A stretch of DNA of 64,000 nt from Thermocatellispora tengchongensis (GCF_014202315.1 NZ_JACHGN010000018.1:124001-188000), one strand, 5' to 3'; numbered from the stretch's first letter, positions 32,301 through 47,300 are shown. A program made the numbers and translations. Notes: generated by a model not told the origin, from the letters alone.

Positions 32301-35300
32301 GCGCGCCCCGGCTGGCCGAACTGGTCATGGAAGCCCCGCTGGTGCTGCCCTCCGCCGCGTCCGGGGTGCGGGTCCAGGTGGTCCTCGACTCGCTGGACGC
32401 CGGCCGTACCGAGGTCACGATCTACTCCCAGGCCGAGGACGACGACGTCACCGGCGCCTGGACCCGGCACGCCGCCGGCGTCCTTGAGCCGGCCGCACAC
32501 GAACCGGCCGATGCCACCGCCGATCTCGCCTCCTGGCCACCCGCCGGAGCGGTGGAGACGCCGCTGGACGGCCTTTATCCCGCGCTGGCCGAGACCGGGC
32601 TGGCCTATGGCCCGGTATTCCAAGGCGTGCGCGCCCTGTGGCGGCGGGGCGAGGAGGTCTTCGCCGAGGTCGCGCTGGGCGACGGCGTGGACGTCGCCGG
32701 GTTCGGGCTGCACCCGGCCCTGCTGGACGCCGCCCTGCACGGCATCGCGGCCGGCCGGGCCGAGCCGGAGCCGCTGCTGCCGTTCGCCTGGACCGGCGTC
32801 GTCTTCCACGCCACCGGCGCCGCCACCGCGCGCGTACGGATCGCCCCCGCCGCGAAGGGCGACGGCGTCACGGTGGCCCTGGCCGACGGGTCCGGCGAAC
32901 CGATCGCATCGGTGGAGTCGCTGGCCCTCCAGCCCCTTCCGGCGGCGGACCCGGCCCAGGACGCGGCGCTGGTGCGCGAGGCCCTGTTCGGACTGGACTG
33001 GGTGCCGGCCACCCCGGCCGAGGCCGGGCCGGAGACGCCGTGGGCCGTGATCGGCCCCGACACCCTCCCGGGCCTGCCCGGCGCCGTCCACTACGCCGAC
33101 CTGGCCGCACTGCTGGCGGCCATCGAGGACGGCGCCCCGGTCCCCGACACCGCGGTCGTCCGCTGCCGCACGAGTGGCGCCGACGATGCGGTTCCGGTGG
33201 CCGCCCGGACGCTCGCCGTTGACGTGCTGGGCGTGATCCAGGAGTGGCTGACCTGCGCGAACGTGGCCGGCGCCCGTCTGCTGGTGGTCACCGAACGCGC
33301 CGCCGACGCCGGTCCGGGACCGGAGCTGCGATCGTCGCCGGTGACCGGCCTGGTCCGGTCGGCCGCGGCCGAGAACCCCGGCAGGCTGGCCCTGGCCGAC
33401 GTCGATGACCTGGCCGCCGATCCCATCGGCCTGGGCCCGCTGCTGCGGGCAGGCGTGGCCCTGGGCGAACCCGAGTTCGCGATCCGGCAGGGGCAGGTGC
33501 TCGTGCCGCGACTGGCCCGGCCCGGCGGAGGGCTGGCGGTTCCCGACGCTCCCGCCTGGCGGCTGGACTTCACCGAGCGCGGCACGCTGGAGAACCTGGT
33601 CCTGGCTCCCGCCGATGCGGATCGGGTTTTGGGTGCCGGTCAGGTGCGGGTGGGGTTGCGGGCCGGTGGGGTGAACTTCCGGGACGTGCTGAATGTGCTG
33701 GGCATGTATCCGGGGGATGCGGGCCGGTTGGGTCTTGAGGGTGCCGGTGTGGTGCTGGAGACGGGTCCGGGTGTGACCGGGTTCGCGCCGGGTGATTTGG
33801 TGATGGGTCTGTTCTCGGGGGCTTTTGGTCCGGAGGTGGTGACGGATCAGCGGTTGCTGGCGCCGGTGCCGGCGGGGTGGAGTCTGGCGGAGGCGGCGGC
33901 GGCTCCGGTGGTGTTCCTGACGGCGTATTACGCGCTGGTGGAGCTGGCGGGTCTGCGGCGGGGTGAGTCGGTTCTGGTTCATGCGGCTGCGGGTGGTGTG
34001 GGGATCGCGGCGGTGCAGTTGGCGCGGCATCTGGGTGCGGAGGTGTTCGGGACGGCGAGTCCGTCGAAGTGGCCGGTGTTGTATGGGCTGGGTCTGCCGG
34101 GGACGCATGTGGCCTCGTCGCGGACGCTGGAGTTCGAGGCGGCGTTCCGGGCGGTGAACGGCGGGGTGGATGTGGTCCTGGACTCGCTGGCGGGTGAGTT
34201 CGTGGACGCGTCGCTGCGGTTGGCGGCCGGTCCGGGGGGCCGGTTCGTGGAGATGGGCAAGGCCGACATCCGTGATCCGGAGCGGGTGGCGGCCGAGTAC
34301 GGGGGGTTGCGGTATCAGGCGTTCGATCTTCTTCAGCTTGATCCGGATGAGATCGGTCGGATGCTGGGGGTGTTGTCCGGGCTGTTCGCGGCTGGGGTGT
34401 TGCGGCCGTTGCCGGTGGCGTGCTGGGACGTACGCCGGGCACCGGACGCGTTCCGGTATTTGAGTCAGGCCCGCAACGTGGGCAAGGTCGTCCTGACCAT
34501 GCCCGCCACCGCCGATTCTCGGGGGACGGTCCTGGTGACCGGCGCCTCCGGCGCACTCGGCGGTCTCGTCGCCCGCCACCTGTCCGCTCGTCCCGGCGTG
34601 GCGAACGTGATGCTCCTCTCCCGGCGGGGGCCCGAAGCCCCCGGGATGGGCCGGCTGGCCGCCGAACTCGCCACCCGGGGCGTCCAGGTCCAGCTACGCG
34701 CCGCCGACGTCGCCGAGCGCGACCAGCTCGCCGCGCTCCTCGCCCGCGTGCCGGCCGAGGCGCCGCTGCGCGGTGTCGTCCACGCCGCCGGAGTGCTCGA
34801 CGACGGGCTGATCGGTTCGCTGACGCCGGCCCGGATGGACGCGGTGATGCGCGCGAAGATCGACGGCGCCTGGCACCTCCACGAGCTGACCAGGACCCGC
34901 GACCTGAGCCTGTTCGTCCTCTTCTCCTCGATCGCCGGCATCTGGGGCAACCCGGGCCAGGGCAACTACGCCGCCGCGAACACCTTCCTGGACGCCCTGG
35001 CCGCCCACCGGCGCGGCGAGGGACTGCCCGCGGTGTCCCTGGCCTGGGGACCGTGGCAGCTCGACGATGCTCCGGCCGCAGGGATGACCGGGCACCTCAC
35101 CCCGGCCGACTGGCAGCGGATGGCCGCACAGGGCCTGCGACCGCTCGGCGACGCCGACGGTCTCGCCCTGCTGGGCGCGGTGACGGGCGCCCGGCATCCG
35201 GAGGGGGCTCGGGCCCTGCTGATCCCGGCCCGGCTCGACCGGTCGAACCTGCGCCGTCGCGGATCGGGAACGCACCCGCTGCTGTCCGGCCTGATCCCCG

Positions 35301-38300
35301 CTTCGAGCGGCACGGCCCGGCGCACGGTCGGGGCGATCGGCGGCGGCCGTACCGGCCTCGCCGACCGGCTGGCCGCGCTGTCCGCGACCGAACGCGAGGA
35401 AACCGTCCGGGACATGATCCTGACCCAGGCGGCGCTCGTGCTGGGCATGGCCGGACCCGAGTCGGTGGACGCCGGCCGGTCCTTCCGGGAGCTGGGCTTC
35501 GACTCCCTGACCGCCGTGGAACTGCGTAACCGGCTGGGTGAGGCGACCGGCCTGCGGCTGCCGGCCACGCTCGTCTTCGACTACCCGACGCCGTCGGCGC
35601 TGGTCACGTACGTCCTGGCGCAACTGCTCGGCGAGGTCACCTCCGTCGCGCTGCCGACGGCGCGGACTGGCGTGCAGGACGGCGACGATCCGGTGGTGAT
35701 CGTCGGGATGGGCTGCCGATTCCCCGGCGGCGTCGCCTCGGCGGGCGAGTTCTGGGATCTGCTGTCCGCGCGGACCGACGCCCTGACCGGGTTCCCGGTG
35801 GACCGGGGACCGGCCTGGGAAGGCGTCGTCGATCCGGACCCGGCCGCGGCCGGGAAGAGTTACGCCGATACCGGGGGATTCCTGCACGACGCCGGGGACT
35901 TCGACGCCCAGTTCTTCGGCATCTCGCCGCGCGAGGCGCTGGCGATGGACCCGCAGCAGCGGCTGCTGCTGGAGACCTCGTGGGAGGCCCTGGAAGACGC
36001 CGGAATCGACCCGGGATCGTTGGCGGGCAGCTCGACCGGCGTGTTCACCGGGCTGATCTACCACGACTACAGCACCGGAAGCGCGGCCCCCGAGGAAGTG
36101 GAAGGGTACGTCAGCACCGGGAACTCGGGCGGGGTGGCGTCCGGCCGGGTCGCCTACGCGCTCGGCCTGGAAGGCCCGGCCGTCACGGTGGACACCGCGT
36201 GCTCGTCCTCCCTGGTGGCCCTGCACCTGGCGGTACAGGCGCTGCGGTCGGGGGAGTGCGGCCTGGCCCTGGCCGGTGGGGCGACCGTGATGGCGACCCC
36301 GCAAACCTTCGTGGAGTTCTCGCGGCAGCGAGGGCTGGCCGCCGACGGCCGGTGCAAGGCGTACGCGGACGCGGCCGACGGCACCGGCTGGGGCGAGGGT
36401 GTCGGCGTGCTGGTGGTGGAGCGGCTGTCGGACGCCCGCCGTAACGGGCATCGGGTGCTGGCGGTGGTCCGGGGGACGGCGGTCAATCAGGACGGCGCGT
36501 CCAACGGTCTGACCGCCCCGAACGGGCCCTCCCAGCAGCGGGTGATCCGGGCGGCGCTGGCGAACGCCGGGTTGTCGGCCGGTGATGTGGATGTGATCGA
36601 GGGGCACGGAACGGGTACCCGGCTGGGCGACCCGATCGAGGCGCAGGCGCTGCTGGCCACCTACGGGCAGGACCGGGACGCGGACAAGCCGGTGTTGCTG
36701 GGGTCGGTGAAGTCGAACATCGGTCACACCCAGGCCGCGGCCGGGGTGGCCGGCATCATCAAGATGGTCCTGGCGATGTCCCATGGGGTGGTCCCGGCGA
36801 CGTTGCACGTGGACGCCCCTTCCTCGCAGGTGGACTGGGAGTCGGGTGCGGTCGAGCTGGTGACCGAGGCGACGGCCTGGCCGCAGGTGGATCGTCCGCG
36901 CCGGGCCGGGGTGTCCTCGTTCGGGTTCTCCGGCACGAACGCGCACGTCATCCTGGAGCAGGCCCCCGAGATCCCCCAGGAGCCGGGCGAGGCCGAGGTT
37001 CGGCCGCTGCCGGTGGTGCCGTGGCTGATCTCGGCCCGGAGCACGGACGGGCTGGCCGCGCAGGCCGAGCGGCTGCGCGACCACCTGATCTCCCGGCCCG
37101 AACTCGACCCGGTCGATGTCGGGTGGTCGCTGGCCACGACCCGCGCGCACCTCGACCACCGCGCCGTGATCGTCGGCGCAGACCGCGCCGAACTCATCGC
37201 ACGCCTGGCCACCCTGACCGAATCGACCGAATCGGCGAGCGCCGGTTCCGTGGGCAAGGTCGCGTTCCTGTTCACCGGTCAGGGCGCGCAGCGGGCCGGG
37301 ATGGGACAGGGCCTGTACGCGGCGTATCCGGCCTTCGCGGAGGCGTTCGACGCGGTGTGCGCGGGCCTGGAAGAGCACCTGGACCAGTCCGTGCGAGCGG
37401 TCGTGCACGGTGCGGAGCCGGAAACCCTGGATCAGACGATGTGGGCCCAGGCGAGTCTCTTCGCGGTCGAGGTGGCCCTGTTCCGGCTGCTGGAGTCGTG
37501 GGGCGTGACTCCGGCGATGGTGGCCGGGCACTCGATCGGTGAGCTGGCCGCCGCGCATGTGGCCGGGGTGTGGTCGCTGGCCGACGCGTGCGCGGTGGTG
37601 GCGGCCCGGGGCCGGTTGATGCAGGCACTCCCCGCCGGTGGGGCGATGCTGGCGGTGCACGCCGGTGAGGACGACGTCCGTCGGGTACTCGCCGGCATCG
37701 AAGGCGTGGACATCGCGGCGGTCAACGGCCCGGCCGCCGTGGTGGTGTCCGGTCCGGAACGATCGGTGGCGGAGGTGGCCGAGGCGTTCACCGCGCAGGA
37801 GGTCCGGGTGCGGAACCTGCGGGTTTCGCACGCGTTCCATTCCGCCCTCATGGAACCGATGCTGGCGGACTTCGCGAAGGTCGCCGCGTCGGTGTCGTAC
37901 GGACTGCCCCGGATTCCGCTGGTGTCCACGCTGACCGGCCGGCCGGTCACCGACGAGGTGACCGACCCGGAGTACTGGGTGCGGCAGGTGCGCGAACCGG
38001 TCCGGTTCGCCGACGCCGTCACCACGCTGCGCGAGAGCGGGGTGCGCACGTTCGTCGAACTCGGCCCGGACGGCGTCCTGTCCGCCCTCGGGTCGCAGCC
38101 GGCGTCCGAGACCGGCGAGAACGAGGACTCGCCGGCGGAGGCGTGGCTCCCGGCTCAACGCCGGGACCGGGACGAGGCGCTGACCCTGGTCTCGGCGGTC
38201 GGGGAGTTGCACGCCCGCGGCGGCGCCGTGGACTGGCCCCGCTTCTACGCCGGGACCGGCGCGGCCCGAGTCGAACTGCCCACCTACGCCTTCGCCCGGC

Positions 38301-41300
38301 AGCGCTACTGGCTCGGTTCCGGCGGCGGGCACGGCGACGCCGCCGGCCTGGGGCTGGGCTCGTCCGGTCATCCGCTGCTGGGCGCGGCCGTGAATCTGCC
38401 GGCCAGCGGCGGTCTTGTGCTGACCGGCCGGCTGTCGCTCGGCGCCCAGCCGTGGCTGGCCGGCCACGTGGTCGCCGGCCGGGTGGTTCTGCCCGGCGCG
38501 GCCCTGGTGGAGATGGCGATCCGGGCCGGGGACGAGACGAACCAGCCCCGGCTCGCGGAGCTGGTGATCGAAGCGCCCCTGGTCCTTCCGCTTCGGGGCG
38601 GCGTCCGGGTTCAGGTCACCGTGGACTCCGTCGAGCCGGACGGCGACGCCCCGCGCAGTGAAGTCGCGATCTACTCCCAGCCCGAGCACGAGGACCCGGC
38701 CGGCGCCTGGACCCGGCACGCCACCGGCGTCCTCGCCACGGCCGAGAGCACGGACGCCGACTTCGGCTCCTGGCCGCCGCCCGGGGCGGTCGCCCAGGAT
38801 CTGGACGGCTTCTACCCCGCCCTGGCCGCGGCCGGCCTGGACTACGGGCCGCTGTTCCAGGGCGTGCGGACGATCTGGCGGCGCGGCGAGGAGGTCTTCG
38901 CCGAGATCGCCCTCGCCGATGACGTGCCCGTCGCCGGGTTCGGGCTGCACCCGGCCCTGCTCGACGCCGCCCTGCACCCGATCTCCGCCATCGGCCAGGA
39001 CGGCCCCGGCCGCGGCCCGCTGCTGCCGTTCGCCTGGACCGACGTCGTCCTGCACGCGACCGGTGCCCGTGCCGCCCGCGTGCGTCTGGTCCCCACCGGC
39101 GACGGCATGTCGCTGACCCTGGCCGACGAGGCCGGCGCGCTGATCGCGACGGTGGGCGGCCTGGCCCTGCGCCCGCTCCCGGCGGCTCAGGCGGGCTCCA
39201 CCGTCGCCGGCGAGGCGCTGTTCACCCTCGACTGGGTCCCCGTGCGTAACGGTGACGGCGACGGGCCAGCGGATCTGAGTCGCTGGGCCGTGCTGGGCCT
39301 CGGCGACCCGGCACCGTTCGGCGACCTCACCCACGCCGCACGCTACTCCGGCGTCGGCGAGTTGACGGCGGCGGTGGCGGGCGGCCATCCGGCCCCGGAC
39401 ACCGTCGTCGTCGCCTGCCCGGCGCACTCCGAGGGCGCCGGCGACCGGGCCCGTGCGGCGGCGGCGCGTGCCCTCGACATCGTGCGGGAGTGGCTGGCGG
39501 CCGAGAACCTGGCCGGGGCGCGGCTGGTGGTGGTGACCGAGCGCGCCGTCGCCGCCGGCTCCGGTGACGTCCCGATCGACGTGACCGGCTCCGGCGTCTG
39601 GGGATTGGTCCGGGTCGCCGCGGCCGAGAATCCGGGCCGGCTGGTCCTGGTGGATCTCGACGTCGAGCCCGGTGCCGAGGGTGTGGGAGACCTGGTGCGC
39701 GCGGCTGTGGCCACCGGGGAGGCGCAGGTCGCGGTCAGGGCCGGTCGGTTCCTGGTCCCGCGGCTGGCGCGGGTGAGGTCGGCGGCGGCCCTTGAGGTCC
39801 CGGTGGGCACGGACACCTGGCGGCTGGACTTCACCGAGCGCGGCACACTCCAGAACCTGGTCCTGGCTCCCGCCGATGCGGATCGGGTTTTGGGGCCGGG
39901 GCAGGTGCGGGTGGGGTTGCGGGCCGGTGGGGTGAACTTCCGGGACGTGCTGAACGTGCTGGGCATGTATCCGGGGGACGCGGGCCGGTTGGGTCTTGAG
40001 GGTGCCGGTGTGGTGCTGGAGACGGGTCCGGGTGTGACCGGGTTCGCGCCGGGTGATCTGGTGATGGGTCTGTTCTCGGGGGCTTTTGGTCCGGAGGTGG
40101 TGACGGATCAGCGGTTGCTGGCGGCGGTGCCGGCGGGGTGGACGCTGGCGGAGGCGGCGGCGGCTCCGGTGGTGTTCCTGACGGCGTATTACGCGCTGGT
40201 GGAGCTGGCGGGTCTGCGGCGGGGTGAGTCGGTTCTGGTTCATGCGGCTGCGGGTGGTGTGGGGATCGCGGCGGTGCAGTTGGCGCGGCATTTGGGTGCG
40301 GAGGTGTTCGGGACGGCGAGTCCGTCGAAGTGGCCGGTGTTGTATGGGCTGGGTTTGCCGGGGACGCATGTGGCCTCGTCGCGGACGCTGGAGTTCGAGG
40401 CGGCGTTCCGGGCGGTGAACGGCGGGGTGGATGTGGTCCTGGACTCGCTGGCGGGTGAGTTCGTGGACGCGTCGCTGCGGTTGGCGGCCGGTCCGGGGGG
40501 CCGGTTCGTGGAGATGGGCAAGGCCGACATCCGTGATCCGGAGCAGGTGGCGGCCGAGCATGAGGGGTTGCGGTATCAGGCGTTCGATCTTCTTCAGCTC
40601 GATCCGGATGAGATCGCCCGGATGCTGGGGGCGTTGTCGGAGCTGTTCGCGGCTGGGGTGTTGCGGCCGTTGCCGGTGGCGTGCTGGGACGTACGCCGGG
40701 CACCGGACGCGTTCCGGTATCTGAGCCAGGCTCGCAACGTCGGCAAGGTCGTGCTGACCATGCCCAGCACCGCCGACTCCCGGGGCACCGTGCTGCTGAC
40801 CGGCGCCTCCGGCGCACTCGGCGGCCTGGTCGCCCGCCATTTGGCCGAGAACCGGCAGGCCGAACGCCTCGTCCTGGTCTCCCGGCGAGGCCCCGCCGTG
40901 CCCGGCACCGCCCGGCTCGCGGCCGAACTCGCCGGCCAGGGCGTCGGGCTCGACGTCGTCGCCGCCGACGTCGCCGACCGTGCCGCGCTGGCCCAGGTCA
41001 TCGCCGCTGTCCCGTCCCACACGCCGCTGCGGGGAGTCGTGCACGCCGCCGGGGTCCTGGACGACGGTGTGATCACCTCGCTCACCCCGGCCGCCCTGGA
41101 AGCCGTGATGCGGCCCAAGGTGGACGGCGCCTGGCATCTGCACGAACTGACGCGCGGCCTGGACCTGAACCTGTTCGTGCTGTTCTCCTCGATCGCCGGG
41201 ATCTGGGGCAACCCGGGCCAGGGCGCGTACGCGGCGGCCAACACCTTCCTGGACGCCCTGGCGGCTCATCGCCGCCGCGCCGGTCTTCCCGCCACCTCCC

Positions 41301-44300
41301 TCGCCTGGGGACTGTGGCAGCTCACCGACACCCCGTCCGGGGGGATGGCCGGGCAGCTCAGCCCGGCCGACTGGCAGCGCCTGGCCGCCCAGGGCCTGCA
41401 ACCCTTGACCGCTGCCGACGGTCTGGCCCTGCTCGACGCCGTCCGGGGCGTGGGCGAGCCCGGCGGCCGGCCGCTCGACGGCGCGGACGCCCTGCTGATC
41501 CCGGCCCGGCTCGACCCGTCCGCGTTCCGCCGCCGAGGCCGCGAGGTGCCGGCGCTGATGTCGGGCCTGGTTCCGGCGACCGCCCGAGCCACCCGCCGGA
41601 CCGCCGGACGGACCGGTGCGGACGGCGGGGCCGGCCTCGCCGCCCGCCTGGCCCGCCTGTCCCCGGCGGAGCAGGAGACGACCGTGCGCGACCTGATCTT
41701 GACGCAGGCGGCGCTCGTGCTGGGGATGGCCGGTCCGGGATCGGTGGACGCCGGCCGGTCCTTCCGGGACCTGGGTTTCGACTCGCTCACCGCCGTCGAA
41801 CTGCGTAACCGGCTCGGTGAGGCGACCGGCCTGCGGCTGCCGGCCACGCTCGTCTTCGACTACCCGACGCCGTCGGCGCTGGTCACGTACGTCCTGGCGG
41901 AACTGCTCGGCAAGGTCACCTCCGTAGCGCCGCCGACGGCGCGGACGGGCGTGCAGGACGGCGACGATCCGATCGTGATCGTCGGGATCGGCTGCCGATT
42001 CCCCGGCGGCGTCGCCTCCGCCAGGGATTTCTGGACCATGCTCGCCTCCGGCGCCGACGCGGTGTCCGGGTTCCCGGCCGATCGCGGCCCGGAGTGGGAG
42101 AGCGTCTTCGACCACGATCCGGCCGCGGTGGGCAAGAGCTACGCCCGGGAGGGCGCGTTCCTGGGCGAGGCGGCCGAGTTCGACGCCCAATTCTTCGGCA
42201 TCTCGCCGCGTGAGGCGCTGGCGATGGACCCGCAGCAGCGGCTGCTGCTGGAGACCTCGTGGGAGGCCCTGGAAGACGCCGGAATCGACATCGGCACCCT
42301 GCACGGCAGCCAGACGGGGGTCTTCACCGGGCTGATCTACCACGACTACGGCACGGGCGGTGTCGTGCCCGGTGATGTCGAGGGTTATGTCAGCACCGGG
42401 ATGTCCGGCGGGGTGGCGTCCGGGCGGGTCGCCTACGCGCTCGGCCTGGAAGGCCCGGCGGTGACGGTGGACACCGCGTGCTCGTCCTCCCTCGTGGCGC
42501 TGCACCTGGCGGTGCAGGCGCTGAGGTCGGGGGAGTGCACGCTGGCCCTGGCCGGGGGAGTGACGGTCATGGCCACCCCTGGCATCTTCGTTGAGTTCTC
42601 CCGGCAGCGTGGCCTGGCCGCCGACGGCCGGTGCAAGGCGTATGCGGACGCGGCCGACGGCACCGGCTGGGGCGAGGGCGTCGGCGTCCTCGTGGTGGAG
42701 CGGCTGTCGGACGCCCGCCGGAACGGGCATCGGGTGCTCGCGGTGGTCCGGGGGACGGCGGTCAACCAGGACGGCGCCTCGAACGGCCTGACCGCGCCGA
42801 ACGGCCCCTCCCAGCAGCGGGTGATCCGGGCGGCGCTGGCGAACGCGGGTCTGCGGCCGGGTGACGTCGATGTGATCGAAGGGCACGGGACCGGCACGCG
42901 GCTGGGCGACCCGATCGAGGCGCAGGCGCTGCTGGCCACCTACGGGCAGGACCGAGACGACGATCGTCCGGTGCTGCTGGGGTCGGTGAAGTCGAACATC
43001 GGCCACACCCAGGCCGCGGCCGGGGTGGCCGGGATCATCAAGATGGTGCTGGCGATGTCCCACGGCGTGGTCCCGGCGACGTTGCACGTGGACGCCCCTT
43101 CCTCCCAGGTGGACTGGGAGTCGGGTGCGGTCGAGCTGGTGACCGAGGCCACGGCCTGGCCCCAGACCAGCCGCCCCCGCCGGGCGGGGATCTCGTCGTT
43201 CGGGTTCTCCGGCACCAACGCGCACGTCATCCTGGAGCAGGCCCCCGAGATCCCCCAGGAGCCCGGCGACGCCGCCACCCGGCCGCTGCCGGTGGTCCCG
43301 TGGCTGATCTCGGCCCGGAGCGCGGACGGGCTGGCCGCCCAGGCGCGGCGGCTGCAGGAGTTCACCGGCTCGCGGCCGGACCTCGACCCGGCCGACGTCG
43401 CATGGTCCCTCGCCACCACGCGGTCGGCGCTGCCCCACCGGGCGGTGGTGGTCGGCGCGGACCGGCAGGAACTGCTGGCCGGGCTGGACCACGTGGCGTC
43501 CGGCCGACAGTCGCCGTCGGCGGTGACCGGCTCGGTCGAATCCGTGGGCAAGGTCGGATTCGTGTTCACCGGGCAGGGGGCCCAGCGGGTGAAGATGGGG
43601 GAGGGCCTCTACGCGGCCTATCCCGCGTTCGCCCAGGCGTTCGACGCCGTATGCGCGGGGCTGGAGGAACACCTCGATCAGCCCGGCCGGAACCTGAAGG
43701 AGGTCATCTGGGGCGGCAGTGAGGACGGCGTCCTGGACCAGACGGTCTGGGCCCAGGCGGGTCTTTTCGCGGTCGAGGTCGCCTTGTTCCGGCTGCTGGA
43801 GTCGTGGGGCGTGACTCCGGCGATGGTGGCCGGGCACTCGATCGGTGAGCTGGCCGCCGCGCACGTGGCCGGGGTCTGGTCCCTGTCTGACGCGTGTGCC
43901 GTGGTCGGGGCCCGGGGCCGGCTGATGCAGGCGCTGCCGTCCGGCGGCGAGATGCTCGCCGTCCAGGCCGGCGAAGCCGAGGTCCTGGAGGTGCTTTCGG
44001 GCCTGACCGAGGTCGGCGTCGCCGCCGTCAACGGCCCGGCCGCGGTGGTGGTGTCCGGATCGGCCCAGGCCGTGGCCGCGGTCGCCGGGGAGTTCACCGC
44101 CCGCGGCGTCCGGGTGCGCAACCTGCGGGTCTCACACGCGTTCCACTCGCCGCTGATGGAACCCATGCTGGCCGAGTTCGCCCAGGTGACGGCGTCGGTG
44201 TCGTACGCGCCGCCGCGGATTCCCCTGGTGTCCACGGTGACCGGGGCGCCGGTGACCGACGAACTGACGGACCCTGGGTATTGGGTGCGGCAGGTGCGCG

Positions 44301-47300
44301 AGCCGGTCCGGTTCGCCGACGCCGTCGCCACGCTGCGGGCGAGCGGGGTGCGGACGTTCGTCGAGCTCGGCCCGGATGGAGTCCTGTCCGCGCTCGGCGC
44401 GCAGTCGGTGTCCGGGGCCGGGGAGGATCTGCCGGCGGAGGCGTGGCTTCCAGCGCAGCGTCGGGATCGGGACGAGGTGCTGACCCTGGTTTCAGCGGTC
44501 GGGCAGTTGCACGCCCGTGGCGGTGTGGTGGACTGGCCGCGCTTTTTCGCCGGGACCGGTGCGTCCCGGGTGGACCTGCCCACGTATGCCTTCGCCCGGC
44601 AGCGCTACTGGCTGACTTCCGGCGGGGTTCCGGGCGATGTGGCCGGTGTGGGGCTGGGCGTGTCCGGTCATCCGTTGCTGGGCGCGGCGGTGAATCTGCC
44701 GGCCAGCGGGGGGCTTGTGCTGACGGGCCGGCTGTCGCTGGGCGCCCAGCCGTGGCTGGCCGATCATGTGGTGGCCGGGCGGGTGGTGCTGCCGGGCGCG
44801 GCTTTGGTGGAGATGGCGATCCGGGCGGGGGATGAGATCGGCCGGTCTCGGCTGGCCGAGCTGGTGATCGAGGCGCCTTTGGTCCTTCCGGCGCGGGGTG
44901 GTGTCCGGGTTCAGGTCACGGTCGACTCGACGGATGACGACGCCTCGCGTGGTGCGGTGGCGATCTACTCTCAGCCGGAGCACGAGGACCCGGCCGGTGC
45001 CTGGGTCCGGCATGCCACCGGCGTCCTGGCCGCGGCAGAGAGCACGGCCGAGAGCACGGACGCCGCTGATCTGGGCTCCTGGCCGCCGGCCGGGGCGGTC
45101 GCGCAGGATGTGGACGGCTTCTATGCCGCGCTGGCCGCGGCCGGCTTGAGCTACGGATCGTTGTTCCAGGGCGTGCGGGCGCTTTGGCGGCGCGGTGAGG
45201 AGGTCTTCGCGGAGATCGCCCTCGCCGATGACACGCCCGTGGCCGGGTTCGGGCTGCATCCGGCCCTGCTGGACGCCGCCCTGCACCCGATCTCGGCCAC
45301 CGGCGTGGCGTCGGGGCCGTTGCTGCCGTTCGCCTGGACCGATGTCGTGGTGCACGCGACCGGCGCTCGTGCGGCCCGGGTGCGTCTGGTCCCCACCGGG
45401 GATGGGATGTCGCTGACCCTCGCTGATGAGGCCGGTGCGCTGATCGCCACGGTGGGTGCGCTGGCCCTGCGTCCGCTTCCGATGGTTCAGGCGGGTTCCA
45501 CCATCGGCGGCGAGGCGCTGTTCACCCTTGACTGGGTCCCCGTGCGTAACGGTGACGGCGACGGGCCTGCGGATCTGAGTCGCTGGGCTGTGCTGGGCCT
45601 CGGCGCCCCGTCACCGTTCGGCGAGCTTTCCCGCGTCGCGCGCTATTCCGGCATCGGCGAGCTGACTGCGGCGGTGGCCGGCAACGATCCGGTCCCGGAG
45701 ATCGTCATCGTGGGTTGCCGGGTGCGGTCGGAGGGCGCCGATGTCGGCGAGCGCGCCCGTGCGGCGGCGGCCCGTGCCCTCGACATCGTGCGGGAGTGGC
45801 TGGCGGCCGAGAACCTGGCCGAAGCGCGGCTGGTGGTGGTGACCGAGCGCGCCGTCGCCGCCGGCTCCGGCGACATCCCGATCGACGTGACCGGCTCCGG
45901 CATTTGGGGATTGGTCCGGGTCGCCGCGGCCGAGAATCCGGGCCGGCTGGTCCTGGTGGATCTCGACGTCGAGCCCGGTGCCGAGGGTGTGGGAGACCTG
46001 GTGCGCGCGGCCGTGGCCACCGGGGAGGCGCAGGTCGCCGTCCGGGCCGGTCGGCTCCTGGTCCCGCGGCTGGCGCGGGTGAGGCCGGCGGCCGTCCTTG
46101 AGGTCCCGGTGGGCACGGACACCTGGCGGCTGGACTTCACCGAGCGCGGCACACTCCAGAACCTGGTCCTGGCTCCCGCCGATGCGGATCGGGTTTTGGG
46201 TGCCGGTCAGGTGCGGGTGGGGTTGCGGGCTGGTGGGGTGAACTTCCGGGACGTGCTGAATGTGCTGGGCATGTATCCGGGGGATGCGGGCCGGTTGGGT
46301 CTTGAGGGTGCCGGTGTGGTGCTGGAGACGGGTCCGGGTGTGACCGGGTTCGCGCCGGGTGATCTGGTGATGGGGCTGTTCTCGGGGGCTTTCGGTCCGG
46401 AGGCGGTGACGGATCAGCGGTTGCTGGCGGCGGTGCCGGAGGGGTGGACGCTTTCGGAGGCGGCGGCGGCTCCGGTGGTGTTCCTGACCGCGTATTACGC
46501 GCTGGTCGAGCTGGCCGGCCTCCAGCGGGGTGAGTCGATTCTGATTCATGCGGCTGCGGGTGGTGTGGGGATCGCGGCGGTGCAGTTGGCGCGGCATCTG
46601 GGTGCGGAGGTGTTCGGGACGGCGAGTCCGTCGAAGTGGCCGGTGTTGTATGAGCTGGGTCTGCCGGACACGCATGTGGCCTCGTCGCGGACGCTGGAGT
46701 TCGAGGCGGCGTTCCGGGCGGTGCGCGGTGGGGTGGATGTGGTTCTGGACTCGCTGGCGGGTGAGTTCGTGGACGCGTCGCTGCGGTTGGCGGCCGGTCC
46801 GGGGGGCCGGTTCGTGGAGATGGGCAAGGCGGACATCCGTGATCCGGAGCAGGTGGCGCGGGAGCATGAGGGTCTGAGGTATCAGGCGTTCGATCTCCTG
46901 GACCTGGATCCGGATGAGATCGCCCGGATGCTGGGGGCGTTGTCGGAGCTGTTCGCGGCTGGGGTGTTGCGGCCGTTGCCGGTGGCGTGCTGGGACGTAC
47001 GCCGGGCTTCGGACGCGTTCCGGCACTTGAGTCAGGCCCGCAACGTCGGCAAGGTCGTCCTGACCATGCCCGCCACCGCCGATTCTCGGGGGACGGTCCT
47101 GGTGACCGGCGCCTCCGGCGCACTCGGCGGCCTGGTCGCCCGGCATCTGGCCCAGAACCGGCAGGCCGAATGCCTCGTCCTGGTCTCCCGGCGGGGACCG
47201 GCCGTCCCCGGCACGGCACAGCTCGCCGCCGAGCTCGCCGTTCAAGGAGCCGGGGTCACTGTCGTCGCCGCCGACGTCGCCGACCGTGCCGCGCTGGCCC

